A stretch of 10,769 bases of DNA from Caldithrix sp. (GCA_004357015.1 SMXE01000172.1:1-10769), one strand, 5' to 3'; positions 1-7,864 are shown, counted from the first letter of the stretch. The notes: a model not told the origin generated them from the sequence alone. Numbers and translations are program-made.

Positions 1-795
1 CATGCTGTGCGTGATAAACGGATGCGGGAAACCGGACATGTCCCGGCCGGGAATTTCGCCGTTCGCATAAAAGGTACCATCCAGATATGCCACATCTACT
101 TCCTCAATCTTACTTTCGATCCGAACACCCCATTGTTCCCACTCCTGCCAACTATCAATATCCGGAATGAAAAGCACTGACCGGTTCGGCCCTTCGATTT
201 TGAATCCGACAACCTCTGAATACTCCTGCCGGTGTGGTACCAGGAACGGTGTGATGGTGAGCCGCTCGTTGAGTTGAACCGGCTCACCGGCTCGCAACGT
301 GTGTAACTCGATATTTTTGTAACGGACGAGTTGGCCCCACGGTCCGTTTACGCTCAGGTACGATTTCATTCGCGGCATTACGAACACCGGCACCTCGCGC
401 GCGCCCATCGATTCCTGCCCCAGAAACATCAAGCCGGTGTAATGCCCGATGTGGGCGTGGGTCAACAAAATGCCGGCGAGGCCAGGTGAGTCAGATACCG
501 GCGCGATCTCGTCGAGCAGATTGAGCTGCTCGCGGAAGTCAGGCGTTGCCTCGAACATCCATCTCTGCGACGATTCGGGATCCACAACGGAGAGACATAC
601 GACCCGGCGCCTGTGTTGCGGGTCCTGCCATCCCGGGTGGCCTTTTCGGCCGGCTTGCGGAACACCTCCGTCTTGCGCAATTCCAAGGACGACTACAAAA
701 GGCGCACCATCCTTATGGGCACGCTGCTCAGCCTCATGTCTGGTACAAGCAACATTCAACAACAGCGCCAATAGCGCCAATATGCACGAAACCAT
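1..795 (-). CDS. PqqB-like metallo-beta-lactamase-fold protein, partial (C-terminus beyond left edge)
   Basis: Only the first 265 codons are in the window. After a hydrophobic N-terminus (residues 4-16) comes VVVLGIAQDGGVPQAG (about 34-49). A metal-site motif THAHIGHYTGL follows (112-122: H113, H115, H118), then MPRMKSYL, NGPWGQLV, and DGTFYANGEIPGRDMS with a PHP at 257-259. This series matches the PqqB-like branch of the metallo-beta-lactamase fold. PqqB acts in pyrroloquinoline quinone biosynthesis, but relatives occur outside pqq operons and no other pqq gene is visible, so the substrate is unknown. The Asp of canonical HxHxDH is Gly here. Cys17 after LLLNVA is a poor lipobox, so export is likely but lipidation is uncertain. 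The ATG at 795 is chosen because AGGAGG lies 4-5 bases upstream and an in-frame TAG lies just before that. It is divergent from the SulP gene. Confidence 0.85.
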   Translation of the reverse strand, partial: MVSCILALLALLLNVACTRHEAEQRAHKDGAPFVVVLGIAQDGGVPQAGRKGHPGWQDPQHRRRVVCLSVVDPESSQRWMFEATPDFREQLNLLDEIAPVSDSPGLAGILLTHAHIGHYTGLMFLGQESMGAREVPVFVMPRMKSYLSVNGPWGQLVRYKNIELHTLRAGEPVQLNERLTITPFLVPHRQEYSEVVGFKIEGPNRSVLFIPDIDSWQEWEQWGVRIESKIEEVDVAYLDGTFYANGEIPGRDMSGFPHPFITHSM

Positions 796-963
796 TTCTC
801 CTCCTTTCTAAAACGCTGATGTGTCGGAACTAAGTCAGGCGACTGCCGGCCTGTCTCCGGCACATAAGCATTGCCGAGATCGCAGCACTAATCTTCGCCA
901 CGATCTTCTCACATATTTTATTACTGCGGAACTCTTATATCGGTCAGGCGTCCTTTCTGGTAG

Positions 964-1017
964 AATTCGTGCCAATTCGTGGTCAATGGATTTGTGTTCA
1001 TTGGCTGTGCGGCTTCG
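964..1017. repeat. Period-10 AATTCGTG repeat plus dispersed 22-mer
   Basis: AATTCGTG occurs twice at exactly 10-base spacing (964 and 974). About 14 bases further on, positions 996-1017 match 5006-5027 at 21 of 22 bases (GTTCATTGGC, one mismatch, GTGCGGCTTCG). The period-10 layout resembles the ATCCGTG triplet at 6411-6437. These look like degenerate copies of an interspersed intergenic repeat family; function unknown. Confidence 0.55.
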
Positions 1018-1210
1018 ACCTTCACCTGCCGAATTTACGGGTCTGCGGCGAATTTATCAACGGCGGAAGCGTGACTAAGTCTTCGGTGTCCGCATTTTCC
1101 GCAGATGTTGGTCGAAGTTGTTATATTCATAATGTTTTAACCACCCCACTCGCTGAACAACTATTCAGACGCAAATATCACTTTCAAAGCTGTTAACTTA
1201 CGGAAACGCT

Positions 1211-1216
1211 GAGGAG
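1211..1216 (+). promoter_or_regulatory. Shine-Dalgarno GAGGAG fixing a TTG start
   Basis: GAGGAG ends 7 bases before TTG at 1224, an ideal spacing. The next in-frame ATG (1257) has no such site, and starting there would cut into the conserved first segment of the transporter. This is why the TTG is taken as the SulP start. Confidence 0.7.
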
Positions 1217-1223
1217 CGAAACG

Positions 1224-3443
1224 TTGAAAATATTTTCCAACATCAAAGGCGATATCATGGGGGGTATAACGACGTCGGTGATTGCCCTGCCACTGGCAAT
1301 TGCATTCGGCATTGTCGCTTTTGCGCCTCTGGGAGAGGAGTACGTTGCACAGGGCGCCCTCACCGGGCTGTACGGTGTCGTCGTGGCCGGTATTCTAACC
1401 AGTTTATTTGGCGGCACGCCGGGCCAAATTTCCGTCCCAACAGCGCCCATGTCGGTTATGGTCACCTCTATCATTGCAACGCTGCTGAAAGACCCGGACA
1501 TCATCGCCATGGGCGACAACCAGGTGATGGTGGTTCTGGTGTTAGTCAGCATGACCATCTTCATGGCAGGGATGATGCAATTGGTCATGGGAGCGATCGG
1601 AGGAGGCCGCCTGATCAAATTCATCCCATACCCTGTCATCGGTGGCTTCATGAATGGAATCGCGATCGTCATTTTTCTGGGACAACTGCGGCCGCTGCTC
1701 GGCCTTCCGAAGGAAATAACTTTCCATCAGGTTTTGACAGGAACCGCGCCGCTTCGGGTAGAAACAGCCATCGTTGGCATTGTCACAATCGTCGCGATGC
1801 TTGTTGCTCGGCGGCTGACAAAGGCAGTCCCTAGTTCGCTGGTCGGGCTGATGTGTGGCGTTGCGACATATTTTGCGATTGGCAATATTTTCAACCCGTC
1901 TCTTCTGGTGCTCGATGGCAATCCGCTTATTATCGGCACGATTCCAAGCGTGTTTCCAACACCCAAACAGGTGATGAATTTTCTGAGTCTCAGCAGCCAG
2001 ATTCCCATGAGCAAATTGACGGCACTGGTGGTTCCGGCCATGACCTTGAGCGTCCTGGCTTCCATCGACACCCTGCTCACCTCGGTTGTAACCGACATGG
2101 CGACAAAAACCAAACACAACAGCACAAAAGAACTGTTTGGCCAGGGCGTCGGCAATGTTGCTTCGGCTTGCTTCGGTGGCTTGCCTGTGGCGGGCTCCAC
2201 CCTGGCAACGATGGTAAATATCAATGCGGGCGGAAAAACACCGCTCGCGGGCGTCATCACCAGTGTCACGGTGCTGTTAGTGGTTATCTTCATGGGGTCC
2301 CTGGTGCAGTGGATCCCCATGTCCGTGCTGGCGGGCATCCTACTGATTACTTCGGTAGGCATGATCGAATCGGAAAGCATCAATCTCTCGCTCAAGAAGT
2401 CTGCCATCGGCAACTTGCTGGTTATCGTAGCAGTTACTGCTATCACCGTCGCAGTCGATCTAATCATTGCTGTGTTGATCGGACTTTTGATTACGACATT
2501 TCTTTTCGTCAGAGAACAAGTCAGCAAGAACATCATCCGCCGCGCATACACCGGCAACCTGATTCATTCCAAAAAAATTCGCGGTAAGCCCGCCATGCGG
2601 ATTCTTGACAAGAAGGGCGAATCCATCAAAATCTATGAACTCACCGGCTCGTTGTTCTTCGGAACCTGTGACAAACTATTTTCACAGATCGAAAAAGAGC
2701 TGGACAGTTTCGCGATCATTCTGGATTTTAAGCGCATCCACACCATCGATTTAACCGGGGCGCAGTTGCTCAAGCAGATAATTGCGCGCTGCCACGAGAA
2801 AGGTACCTTTCTCCTGATCAGCTATTTAAGCCAGGACATGACTGACGACAAAGCCAGAATTTTCGAGCTCCTGAAGGACGTTGGCGTCATCGAGGCCATT
2901 GGCGAAGCCTTCATTTTTCAGGACACAGACCACGCGCAGGAGTGGGCTGAAGACACTCTCATCATGACAGAGCTTGAGGTGGCGCAGATACAGAAGCAAA
3001 GACTGGCACTAAAAGATCTGCATATATTCGAGGATCTGAGCGTTGAGCAATTGGAGACGGTGCGCAAGTACATGAAACCCAGACGCTTTAAAGAAAAGGA
3101 AATCGTGTTTAAAGAGGGCGACCCGGGAGACAAAATCTATTTTTTGCTGGCCGGCGGTGTCAGTGTGCTGGCCAGCATCTCGGGCAACGGCCGCGCCCGG
3201 CGCCTCGCGACGTTTGGAGAGGGGGTCTTTTTCGGCGATATGGCCATTCTCGAAAGGAAGCCCCGGTCCGCTACGGTGCGCGCAGACACGGAGACCGACG
3301 TGCTCTACATGACAGTCGATGACTTCGAACATCTCGTCCAACACGAGCCTTTGCTGGCTTCAAAAATGCTGCTTGGCATGACGCGGGAATTGTCTTACAG
3401 ATTGCGAATGACCACCACGGAAGTAAGAACACTTGAAGAGTGA
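1224..3443 (+). CDS. SulP (SLC26-type) anion transporter with STAS and cyclic-nucleotide-binding domains
   Basis: This is a 739-residue inner-membrane transporter. Residues about 1-430 are a multi-pass SulP core, beginning GDIMGGITTSVIALPLAIAFG with the SulP stretch FGGTPGQISVPTAPMSV after it. Substrates in the family include sulfate, bicarbonate and dicarboxylates; the sequence does not tell me which applies. A STAS domain follows (about 465-570), with IDLTGAQLL at 508-516 placing T511 near the site phosphorylated in SpoIIAA-type STAS domains. A cNMP-binding domain of the CRP/PKA type spans about 598-725. Its phosphate-binding cassette reads FFGDMAILERKPRSATVRA (669-687): R681 is present, and the usual Glu is D672 at the normal 9-residue spacing. 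There is no helix-turn-helix, so the domain probably gates transport. The start is TTG with GAGGAG 7 bases upstream. A terminator-like hairpin follows the stop. Confidence 0.93.
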   Translation: MKIFSNIKGDIMGGITTSVIALPLAIAFGIVAFAPLGEEYVAQGALTGLYGVVVAGILTSLFGGTPGQISVPTAPMSVMVTSIIATLLKDPDIIAMGDNQVMVVLVLVSMTIFMAGMMQLVMGAIGGGRLIKFIPYPVIGGFMNGIAIVIFLGQLRPLLGLPKEITFHQVLTGTAPLRVETAIVGIVTIVAMLVARRLTKAVPSSLVGLMCGVATYFAIGNIFNPSLLVLDGNPLIIGTIPSVFPTPKQVMNFLSLSSQIPMSKLTALVVPAMTLSVLASIDTLLTSVVTDMATKTKHNSTKELFGQGVGNVASACFGGLPVAGSTLATMVNINAGGKTPLAGVITSVTVLLVVIFMGSLVQWIPMSVLAGILLITSVGMIESESINLSLKKSAIGNLLVIVAVTAITVAVDLIIAVLIGLLITTFLFVREQVSKNIIRRAYTGNLIHSKKIRGKPAMRILDKKGESIKIYELTGSLFFGTCDKLFSQIEKELDSFAIILDFKRIHTIDLTGAQLLKQIIARCHEKGTFLLISYLSQDMTDDKARIFELLKDVGVIEAIGEAFIFQDTDHAQEWAEDTLIMTELEVAQIQKQRLALKDLHIFEDLSVEQLETVRKYMKPRRFKEKEIVFKEGDPGDKIYFLLAGGVSVLASISGNGRARRLATFGEGVFFGDMAILERKPRSATVRADTETDVLYMTVDDFEHLVQHEPLLASKMLLGMTRELSYRLRMTTTEVRTLEE

Positions 3444-3463
3444 AGCCGACTGACGATATTTAT

Positions 3464-3492
3464 TTGACTCTGAGAAGGATTTTTCTTAACAT
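3464..3492 (+). promoter_or_regulatory. Candidate sigma-70 promoter for arginase
   Basis: TTGACT (3464-3469), a 17-base spacer and TAACAT (3487-3492) match the -35 and -10 consensus at 5/6 and 4/6. Transcription would start near 3499, about 50 bases before the arginase ATG. The -10 box lies in the left arm of the terminator hairpin, so transcripts from here would lack that arm and escape termination. This is a prediction by eye. Confidence 0.4.
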
Positions 3493-3518
3493 GCCCGTTG
3501 AAAAAAATCCTTTTTTTT
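3475..3518 (+). terminator. Intrinsic terminator after the SulP gene
   Basis: The arms AAGGATTTTTCTTAAC (3475-3490) and GTTGAAAAAAATCCTT (3497-3512) pair at 14 of 16 positions around a 6-base loop. Six further Ts follow (3513-3518). The stem is A+T-rich and therefore weak, but the geometry is right, and it lies 31 bases after the SulP stop. It also contains the TTG at 3498 that would otherwise extend arginase, which argues against that longer start. Confidence 0.6.
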
Positions 3519-3548
3519 GTGAAGCAAACCCGGAAGAGAATCCAGTTC

Positions 3549-4454
3549 ATGAAAATGGAAATGATTGGAATTCCCCTGGACCTGGGGGCCAACCGCCGCG
3601 GCGTGGACATGGGACCCTCGGCGATCCGAATCGCCGGCATTGCCGAACGCTTGCACCACATCGGGCATAAGGTCGTGGACGAAGGGGATATCAACATCGT
3701 GGCGCCGGAGGTTCAACAAATTGAAGACCAGAAGCTGAAGTACTTGCCTGAGATCACGAAATCCGTGACCAGCCTGGCAGATGCGGTGACCGAGACCCTG
3801 AACAACGGCCACTTCCCTTTGGTTCTCGGCGGAGATCATTCCATCGCCATTGGCACCATTGGCGGCGTGGCAAGACACCTGCATCAAAAGAATGAAAAGC
3901 TCGGTGTGATCTGGATAGATGCCCACGCCGACATGAACACGCACGAAACTACATTGAGTGGCAACATTCACGGTATGTCCTTCGCAGTGGCGCTCGGCAA
4001 AGGCTGCAAAGAACTCGTGAATGTAGGTGGAGAATTTGCAAAGATCGCAGCACGGAACGCTGTGCTGGTAGGCGCGCGTAATCTTGATCCGAAAGAACAA
4101 GACCTGGTAAGGGAATCCGGCATCACTGTCTTCACGATGGCCGACATCGACCGACGCGGCATCTGTGAGGTCATGCTGGCGGCCGTGGAAATTGCCTCCA
4201 CCCGCACGCACAATTTACACATAAGCCTGGACATGGACGCACTTGACCCGTTGGTGGCGCCAGGCGTTGGTACGCCGGTCCGTGGCGGCCTCACCTACCG
4301 CGAAGCGCACACGGCTATGGAAATCGTGGCAGGCTCTGAGCAGCTCTGTTCGCTGGAAGTGGTGGAGGTCAATCCAATTTTGGATCTAAAAAACACCACC
4401 GCCGAAGTTGCAGCGGAATTGGTTGAGAGTGCGTTGGGAAAACGAATAATTTGA
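3549..4454 (+). CDS. rocF: Arginase
   Basis: This 301-residue ureohydrolase hydrolyses L-arginine to ornithine and urea with a binuclear manganese centre in the cytoplasm. All metal-ligand motifs are intact: GGDHS (H97), DAHAD (D124, H126, D128) and SLDMDALDP (D228, D230). The SGNIHG segment after DAHAD, the VGTPVRGGLTYREAH loop and the LEVVEVNP end segment fit arginase better than agmatinase. The ATG at 3549 is chosen because it gives the usual family length (about 300) with GGAAGAGA 9 bases upstream. A TTG at 3498 would add 17 residues but lies inside the terminator hairpin. It is downstream of the SulP gene on the same strand but probably transcribed from its own promoter. No ornithine aminotransferase or urease gene is visible. 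Confidence 0.93.
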   Translation: MKMEMIGIPLDLGANRRGVDMGPSAIRIAGIAERLHHIGHKVVDEGDINIVAPEVQQIEDQKLKYLPEITKSVTSLADAVTETLNNGHFPLVLGGDHSIAIGTIGGVARHLHQKNEKLGVIWIDAHADMNTHETTLSGNIHGMSFAVALGKGCKELVNVGGEFAKIAARNAVLVGARNLDPKEQDLVRESGITVFTMADIDRRGICEVMLAAVEIASTRTHNLHISLDMDALDPLVAPGVGTPVRGGLTYREAHTAMEIVAGSEQLCSLEVVEVNPILDLKNTTAEVAAELVESALGKRII

Positions 4455-4494
4455 AGGCGAACTTCTTAATCAATCAAATTAATATAGAAATGAG

Positions 4495-4521
4495 CCAAGT
4501 CCGGATTATCCATCGGATTGG
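4495..4521. terminator. Weak hairpin between convergent genes
   Basis: CCAA(G)TCCG at 4495-4503 can pair with CGGATTGG at 4514-4521, an 8-bp stem with one bulged base. It sits in the 96-bp gap where arginase and the OsmC gene converge, so it could serve either strand. There is no clear T tract on either side, so this is only a tentative terminator. Confidence 0.25.
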
Positions 4522-4550
4522 ACAGATCTCTGAGCCGTGAAGCGAGATGG

Positions 4551-4964
4551 TCACGCGCTAATTTCGTAGGAAGTCGTTATTTCGGCTGTCTCCCGCACCA
4601 TCCCGGCGACAGAGCAGTAAGTGGCCAGCGAAAGCTGAATCGCCCGCTCTACATCTTTCTCCTTAATACTTTCACCGCTGAAAACGTACTCGATATGGAC
4701 TTTCCTAAGAACCTTGGGATGTTCTTCTGCCCGGTCCGCTGCGAGGTTGATCTGCAAATCATCAATCTGCACCCGCATCTTTTTCAGGATCAGTAGAATA
4801 TCGATGCCGGAGCAGCTTCCAAGTGCGTTGAGCACCATTTCCATGGGGCCGGTAGCACCCTCGGCGCCATCGTCTTTTGCCGAAGTGTCGAGTACGGTCC
4901 AGTGGCCTGAATCTGCCAACGCGGCAAATGTGGTTCCCCGAATCTGCTTGAGTGTTGTTTTCAT
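4551..4964 (-). CDS. OsmC family (peroxiredoxin-like) protein
   Basis: The product is a 137-residue cytoplasmic protein of the OsmC/Ohr superfamily, whose characterised members reduce organic or lipid hydroperoxides using two cysteines. Both signature sites are present: ALGSCSGIDI with C51 at the start of the central helix, and TYCSVAGMV with C117. E42, near C51 in the GPMEMVLNAL segment, also fits the family. The overall layout is closer to the YhfA-like OsmC subgroup than to Ohr. ATG 4964 is preferred over the longer start at 5000 because AAAGGA sits about 5 bases upstream and the family usually begins at this point. It lies 79 bp after kbl on the same strand and may be co-transcribed; that gap holds a repeat copy at 5006-5027. 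Confidence 0.9.
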   Translation of the reverse strand: MKTTLKQIRGTTFAALADSGHWTVLDTSAKDDGAEGATGPMEMVLNALGSCSGIDILLILKKMRVQIDDLQINLAADRAEEHPKVLRKVHIEYVFSGESIKEKDVERAIQLSLATYCSVAGMVRETAEITTSYEISA

Positions 4965-5005
4965 GATATCCTTTCGCCAAGTCAATTGGTAGTTAATCAA
5001 TTTTC

Positions 5006-5027
5006 GTTCATTGGCAGTGCGGCTTCG
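5006..5027. repeat. Second copy of the dispersed 22-mer
   Basis: This site matches 996-1017 at 21 of 22 bases, differing only at 5016 versus 1006. Both copies are intergenic: this one lies between kbl and the OsmC gene, the other upstream of the SulP gene. The flanks diverge quickly. Confidence 0.6.
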
Positions 5028-5043
5028 CCACGACAGGAACCAT

Positions 5044-6222
5044 TCAGGCTATGATCCCGACTTCCTTGCCAACTTGCTCAAACACGCCCGCCGCAAAATC
5101 CAAATCTTCTTTGGAATGCGTCGCCGAATTCATCACGCGAATGCGGTCTTTGCCTTTTGGTACTGTAGGAAAGCTGATAGCCATACCAAAAATTCCGTTC
5201 TCAAACAAGCTGTGACTGAATGCTTGCGCCTTGTTTGAATCTCCGATCATCACGGGCGTGATGGGGGTAACCGTCACGCCAAGGTCGAATCCCAGCGCTT
5301 TTAGCTTGTCCTGAAAATATCTGGAATTGTCCCAAAGTTTCTCAACCAGAGATCCGGATTCAGTCAGGATATCCACCGCTTTGATGCATGCAGCGACGTC
5401 CGCCGGCGTAGCCGCGCTCGAGAACAGAAACGGTCGGGCTCTCTGGCGCAAAAAGTCCACAATCTTCTGCTTGCCGGACACATAACCGCCCACCGCACCG
5501 AACGCCTTTGACAGCGTCCCGATCTCGATGTCCACTTGCCCATGCAAACCGAAATGGTCAACAATGCCACGTCCGCCGTTGCCCATCACGCCCTCTCCAT
5601 GCGCGTCATCCACCATGACCATGGCATCGTATCTCGACGCTACTTCAACCAACTCCGGCAACGGCGCAATGTCACCGTCCATGCTGAAGACGCCATCGGT
5701 TACTACCAATTTACGGCGGGCAACGGCGAATTCCTTCAACCGCTCTTCCAGCGAGTCGGCATCGCAATGTTTGAAGCGTACCGTCTTCGCCTTCGTCAGC
5801 CGGCAGGCATCAATGATACTGGCATGATTCAGTTCGTCTGAAAAAATAACATCCTCTGCCGTCATGAGCGTCGGGATGGTGGCAGTATTGGCGCTGAAGC
5901 CTGATTGAAAGGAGATGGCCGCCTCCACATTCTTGAACTTTGCGAGCTTTTCCTCCAGCTCGTTATGCAGCGACATCGTGCCGGCGATGCTGCGGACGGC
6001 AGCCGGCCCGACGCCATACATTTCAATTGCCTCCTGCGCCGCTTTTTTTAATTCAGGATGGTTGGCGAATCCGAGGTAATTGTTCGCGCACATGTTGAGC
6101 ACCTTCTTGCCATCCACTTCAATCCAGGCATCCTGTGCTGTGCCGATGGTGCGAATTGTATTGAACAGACCCTGCTCTTTGAGTCCCGCAATTTCCCGAT
6201 CTAAAAAACTCAAATCAGCCAT
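5044..6222 (-). CDS. kbl: Glycine C-acetyltransferase (2-amino-3-ketobutyrate CoA ligase)
   Basis: This 392-residue PLP enzyme belongs to the alpha-oxoamine synthase family. It cleaves 2-amino-3-oxobutyrate with CoA to glycine and acetyl-CoA, the second step of threonine degradation. K239 in [13 protein letters not shown] is the PLP Schiff-base lysine and DDAH (205-208) holds the cofactor-contacting Asp. The stretches [25 protein letters not shown] and [11 protein letters not shown] are typical of Kbl rather than BioF or 5-aminolevulinate synthase, and length is as expected. The start has GGAGAAG 3 bases upstream, and a -10-like TAGAAT (minus strand, 6238-6243) lies just before it, but I cannot assign a good -35. 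The partner threonine dehydrogenase is not in the window. The OsmC gene follows 79 bp downstream. Confidence 0.9.
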   Translation of the reverse strand: MADLSFLDREIAGLKEQGLFNTIRTIGTAQDAWIEVDGKKVLNMCANNYLGFANHPELKKAAQEAIEMYGVGPAAVRSIAGTMSLHNELEEKLAKFKNVEAAISFQSGFSANTATIPTLMTAEDVIFSDELNHASIIDACRLTKAKTVRFKHCDADSLEERLKEFAVARRKLVVTDGVFSMDGDIAPLPELVEVASRYDAMVMVDDAHGEGVMGNGGRGIVDHFGLHGQVDIEIGTLSKAFGAVGGYVSGKQKIVDFLRQRARPFLFSSAATPADVAACIKAVDILTESGSLVEKLWDNSRYFQDKLKALGFDLGVTVTPITPVMIGDSNKAQAFSHSLFENGIFGMAISFPTVPKGKDRIRVMNSATHSKEDLDFAAGVFEQVGKEVGIIA

Positions 6223-6270
6223 ATTCTTCTCCAGATAATTCTAAGTGAATCGGTTTCTCAAAAAGTAATT

Positions 6271-6440
6271 TGGCCACGGATTCACGTAACGCGGCGGAGC
6301 CGAAAAATCCCAATGCACCAAATCTCAAATAAAAAATGCGAGGAGAGTAGAGCGATCTTCTTCGTTTGTGGCGATGCTCGTTTTGCGCTTCTCGCTCTAC
6401 TCCCCTACTTATCCGTGTTCATCCGTGAAAATCCGTGGCT
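6271..6440. repeat. Palindromic intergenic element with period-10 ATCCGTG repeats
   Basis: The ends are inverted copies: TGGCCACGGATTCACG at 6271-6286 against TAGCCACGGATTTTCACG read on the minus strand from 6440 to 6423. They differ by one substitution and a 2-base gap. The right end has three units exactly 10 bases apart, ATCCGTGTTC, ATCCGTGAAA and ATCCGTGGCT (6411-6440). Between the ends lies the long hairpin 6341-6406. The element fills most of the 265-bp gap between the CoADR and kbl genes, which otherwise shows no gene. The layout is MITE-like, but no target-site duplication is evident. Confidence 0.55.
6331..6406 (-). terminator. Long hairpin with T tract, likely terminator of the CoADR operon
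   Basis: Arms 6341-6355 and 6392-6406 pair over 15 bp with one G-U wobble, around a 36-base loop. On the minus strand the right-hand arm is followed after 4 bases by TTTTTTATTT (6336-6327). The hairpin is 81 bases beyond the CoADR stop, the right place for an operon end. The loop is longer than in most intrinsic terminators, and the hairpin may belong to the palindromic element instead. Confidence 0.5.
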
Positions 6441-6487
6441 AAGAAAAACTCTGCTGAAAAAACGCAATGGTGTCGGCTCCAATCCCA

Positions 6488-7861
6488 TCATCTCAATTTT
6501 CCCCTGGCAACATTGACCGCTACCAGAACCGGATCCCAGACCGGCGCAAATGGCGGCGCATAGCTTAGATCCAGATAAGCCATTTGATTCAGTGTCATAC
6601 GATTGGTCAAAGCAGCAGCGAAAATGTCAATCCGCTTGCTAACGCCATCCGGCCCCACGATCTGCGCGCCCAGCAGCCGGCGGCTGCGTTTGTCGAAAAT
6701 CACACTGACACGAATTTTTTGCTGACGCGAAAAGTAGCCGGCCCTCGCCGGTGCATCGACAGTCACAACATCCGCGTCGAACCCCAGGCTGCGGGCGCGC
6801 TCACACTCAAGCCCGGTCCGGGCCACGGCCAGGCCGAACGTCTTAAAAACAGACGTCCCAACCACACCAGGAAACTTTGCCGTGCCACCGCCAACATTTT
6901 CGCCAACCACCCGGCCCTGCTTGTTGGCGGTTGGCCCAAGCGGAATGTAATCCGGCTTTCCTGAAACATGGTTTCTAACCTCGACGCAGTCGCCGGCAGC
7001 GTAAATATTTGACACGTTTGTTTGCAGCTTCCAGTCCACTGCGATTGCCCCGCTGTTGCCGGTCCGCACGCCAGCCTCCGCCGCCAATTGTGTGCTCGGC
7101 CGCAGCCCGGCACAAACCAGCACAAGCTCTGCCTGAACCGACTTGTCGTCAAATGCAACGGATGTAACTTTGCCTGAACTGTTTCCGTGCAGACGTTCGA
7201 TGACCACCGATGTCTCGACCGTGACCTTGTTCGCCTTCAGCTCCGCTGCCACTTGCTCGACAATGTCTGTCTCGAAGCCGTCTAGAATCTGCGCCCGTTT
7301 CTCCAGAATGATCACGTCAAGACCGCGAACGCAGCAGGCCTCAGCCATCTCCATGGCGATGTAGCCGCCGCCCACGATCACCACCTGCCCGGGATGATTC
7401 TCATCGATAAACTGCTTGATGTGGATTCCGTCTTCCAGAGTCTGAATCGTGAACACGTTTTTCAGATCCATGCCAGGAAGCGCCGGCCGGCTGGGCCGGC
7501 CGCCTACAGAAATCACCAACTTCTCGTAACCAACGCACACTTCTTTTCGTGTTTCCAAATCAACAACTGTCACCAGTCTCTGAACCGGCTTGATGCCGAC
7601 AACCTCATGCCGCGTGCACACATCGATGCCGCGCTGAACACGGAAATCCTCCGGCGTCAGCGTCACAAGCTCCGACGCATCCCGCACCAGGTCCGCAATA
7701 AAATAGGGAATGCCGCAGGCGCTGTAAGAGACATGAGGCGTTTTCTCGAAAACCAGCACATCGAGTTTGGGATTCAGGCGCTTGGCCTTGCTGGCGGCGC
7801 TCATCCCGGCGGCACATCCACCGACCACCACAAATCGCTCTTTTCGGGTCTTCGGATTCAC
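6488..7861 (-). CDS. FAD-dependent coenzyme A-disulfide reductase / NADH oxidase family
   Basis: This 457-residue cytoplasmic flavoprotein belongs to the single-cysteine pyridine nucleotide-disulfide oxidoreductases. FAD is bound by VVVGGCAAGMSAA (11-23) and AAGDC (288-292), NAD(P)H by VVIVGGGYIAMEMAE (160-174). The redox Cys is C49 in SYSACGIP, the one-cysteine pattern of CoA-disulfide reductase and NADH oxidase rather than a CxxxxC. The C-terminal YAPPFAPVWDP (434-444) carries Y434, corresponding to a catalytic tyrosine of staphylococcal CoADR. Whether it reduces CoA disulfide, persulfide or oxygen cannot be told from sequence. The start is GTG at 7861, with AAGG of the upstream small gene as a probable ribosome site. 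It is the last gene of the 9803-6488 unit and lies 3 bases from the small gene's stop. Confidence 0.88.
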   Translation of the reverse strand: MNPKTRKERFVVVGGCAAGMSAASKAKRLNPKLDVLVFEKTPHVSYSACGIPYFIADLVRDASELVTLTPEDFRVQRGIDVCTRHEVVGIKPVQRLVTVVDLETRKEVCVGYEKLVISVGGRPSRPALPGMDLKNVFTIQTLEDGIHIKQFIDENHPGQVVIVGGGYIAMEMAEACCVRGLDVIILEKRAQILDGFETDIVEQVAAELKANKVTVETSVVIERLHGNSSGKVTSVAFDDKSVQAELVLVCAGLRPSTQLAAEAGVRTGNSGAIAVDWKLQTNVSNIYAAGDCVEVRNHVSGKPDYIPLGPTANKQGRVVGENVGGGTAKFPGVVGTSVFKTFGLAVARTGLECERARSLGFDADVVTVDAPARAGYFSRQQKIRVSVIFDKRSRRLLGAQIVGPDGVSKRIDIFAAALTNRMTLNQMAYLDLSYAPPFAPVWDPVLVAVNVARGKLR

Positions 7862-7864
7862 AAA

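Larger units (their letters stand above)
796..1223. other. Divergent intergenic region, no gene seen
   Basis: This 428-bp gap separates the PqqB-like gene (minus) from the SulP gene (plus) and must hold both promoters. Short open frames here have no Shine-Dalgarno support and no protein-like composition, so I call no gene. An A+T-rich stretch near 1120-1140 (TTATATTCATAATG) is the most promoter-like place for SulP, but I cannot pair it with a convincing -35 box. Repeat debris lies at 964-1017. I see no tRNA or riboswitch-like fold. Confidence 0.6.

Noticed and set aside
821..1078. 85-residue plus-strand frame in the divergent gap
   Set aside because: There is no ribosome site, the composition is arginine-rich and random, and it crosses the repeat debris.
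1542..2557. Long minus-strand frames opposite the SulP gene (191 and 276 residues)
   Set aside because: These are antisense shadows of a clearly coding transporter, with low-complexity composition and no family features.
3498..3548. 17-residue N-terminal extension of arginase from TTG
   Set aside because: The TTG is inside the terminator hairpin and lacks a ribosome site; the shorter form has normal family length.
6411..6440. Possible CRISPR array
   Set aside because: The units are 10 bases apart with 3-base separators, so there are no repeats and spacers of CRISPR size and no cas gene nearby.
6407..6488. 27-codon minus-strand frame with a TGATG junction to the CoADR stop
   Set aside because: It has the same junction type as the 31-residue peptide, but the second half is simply the ATCCGTG repeat translated, and it has no domain-like character.
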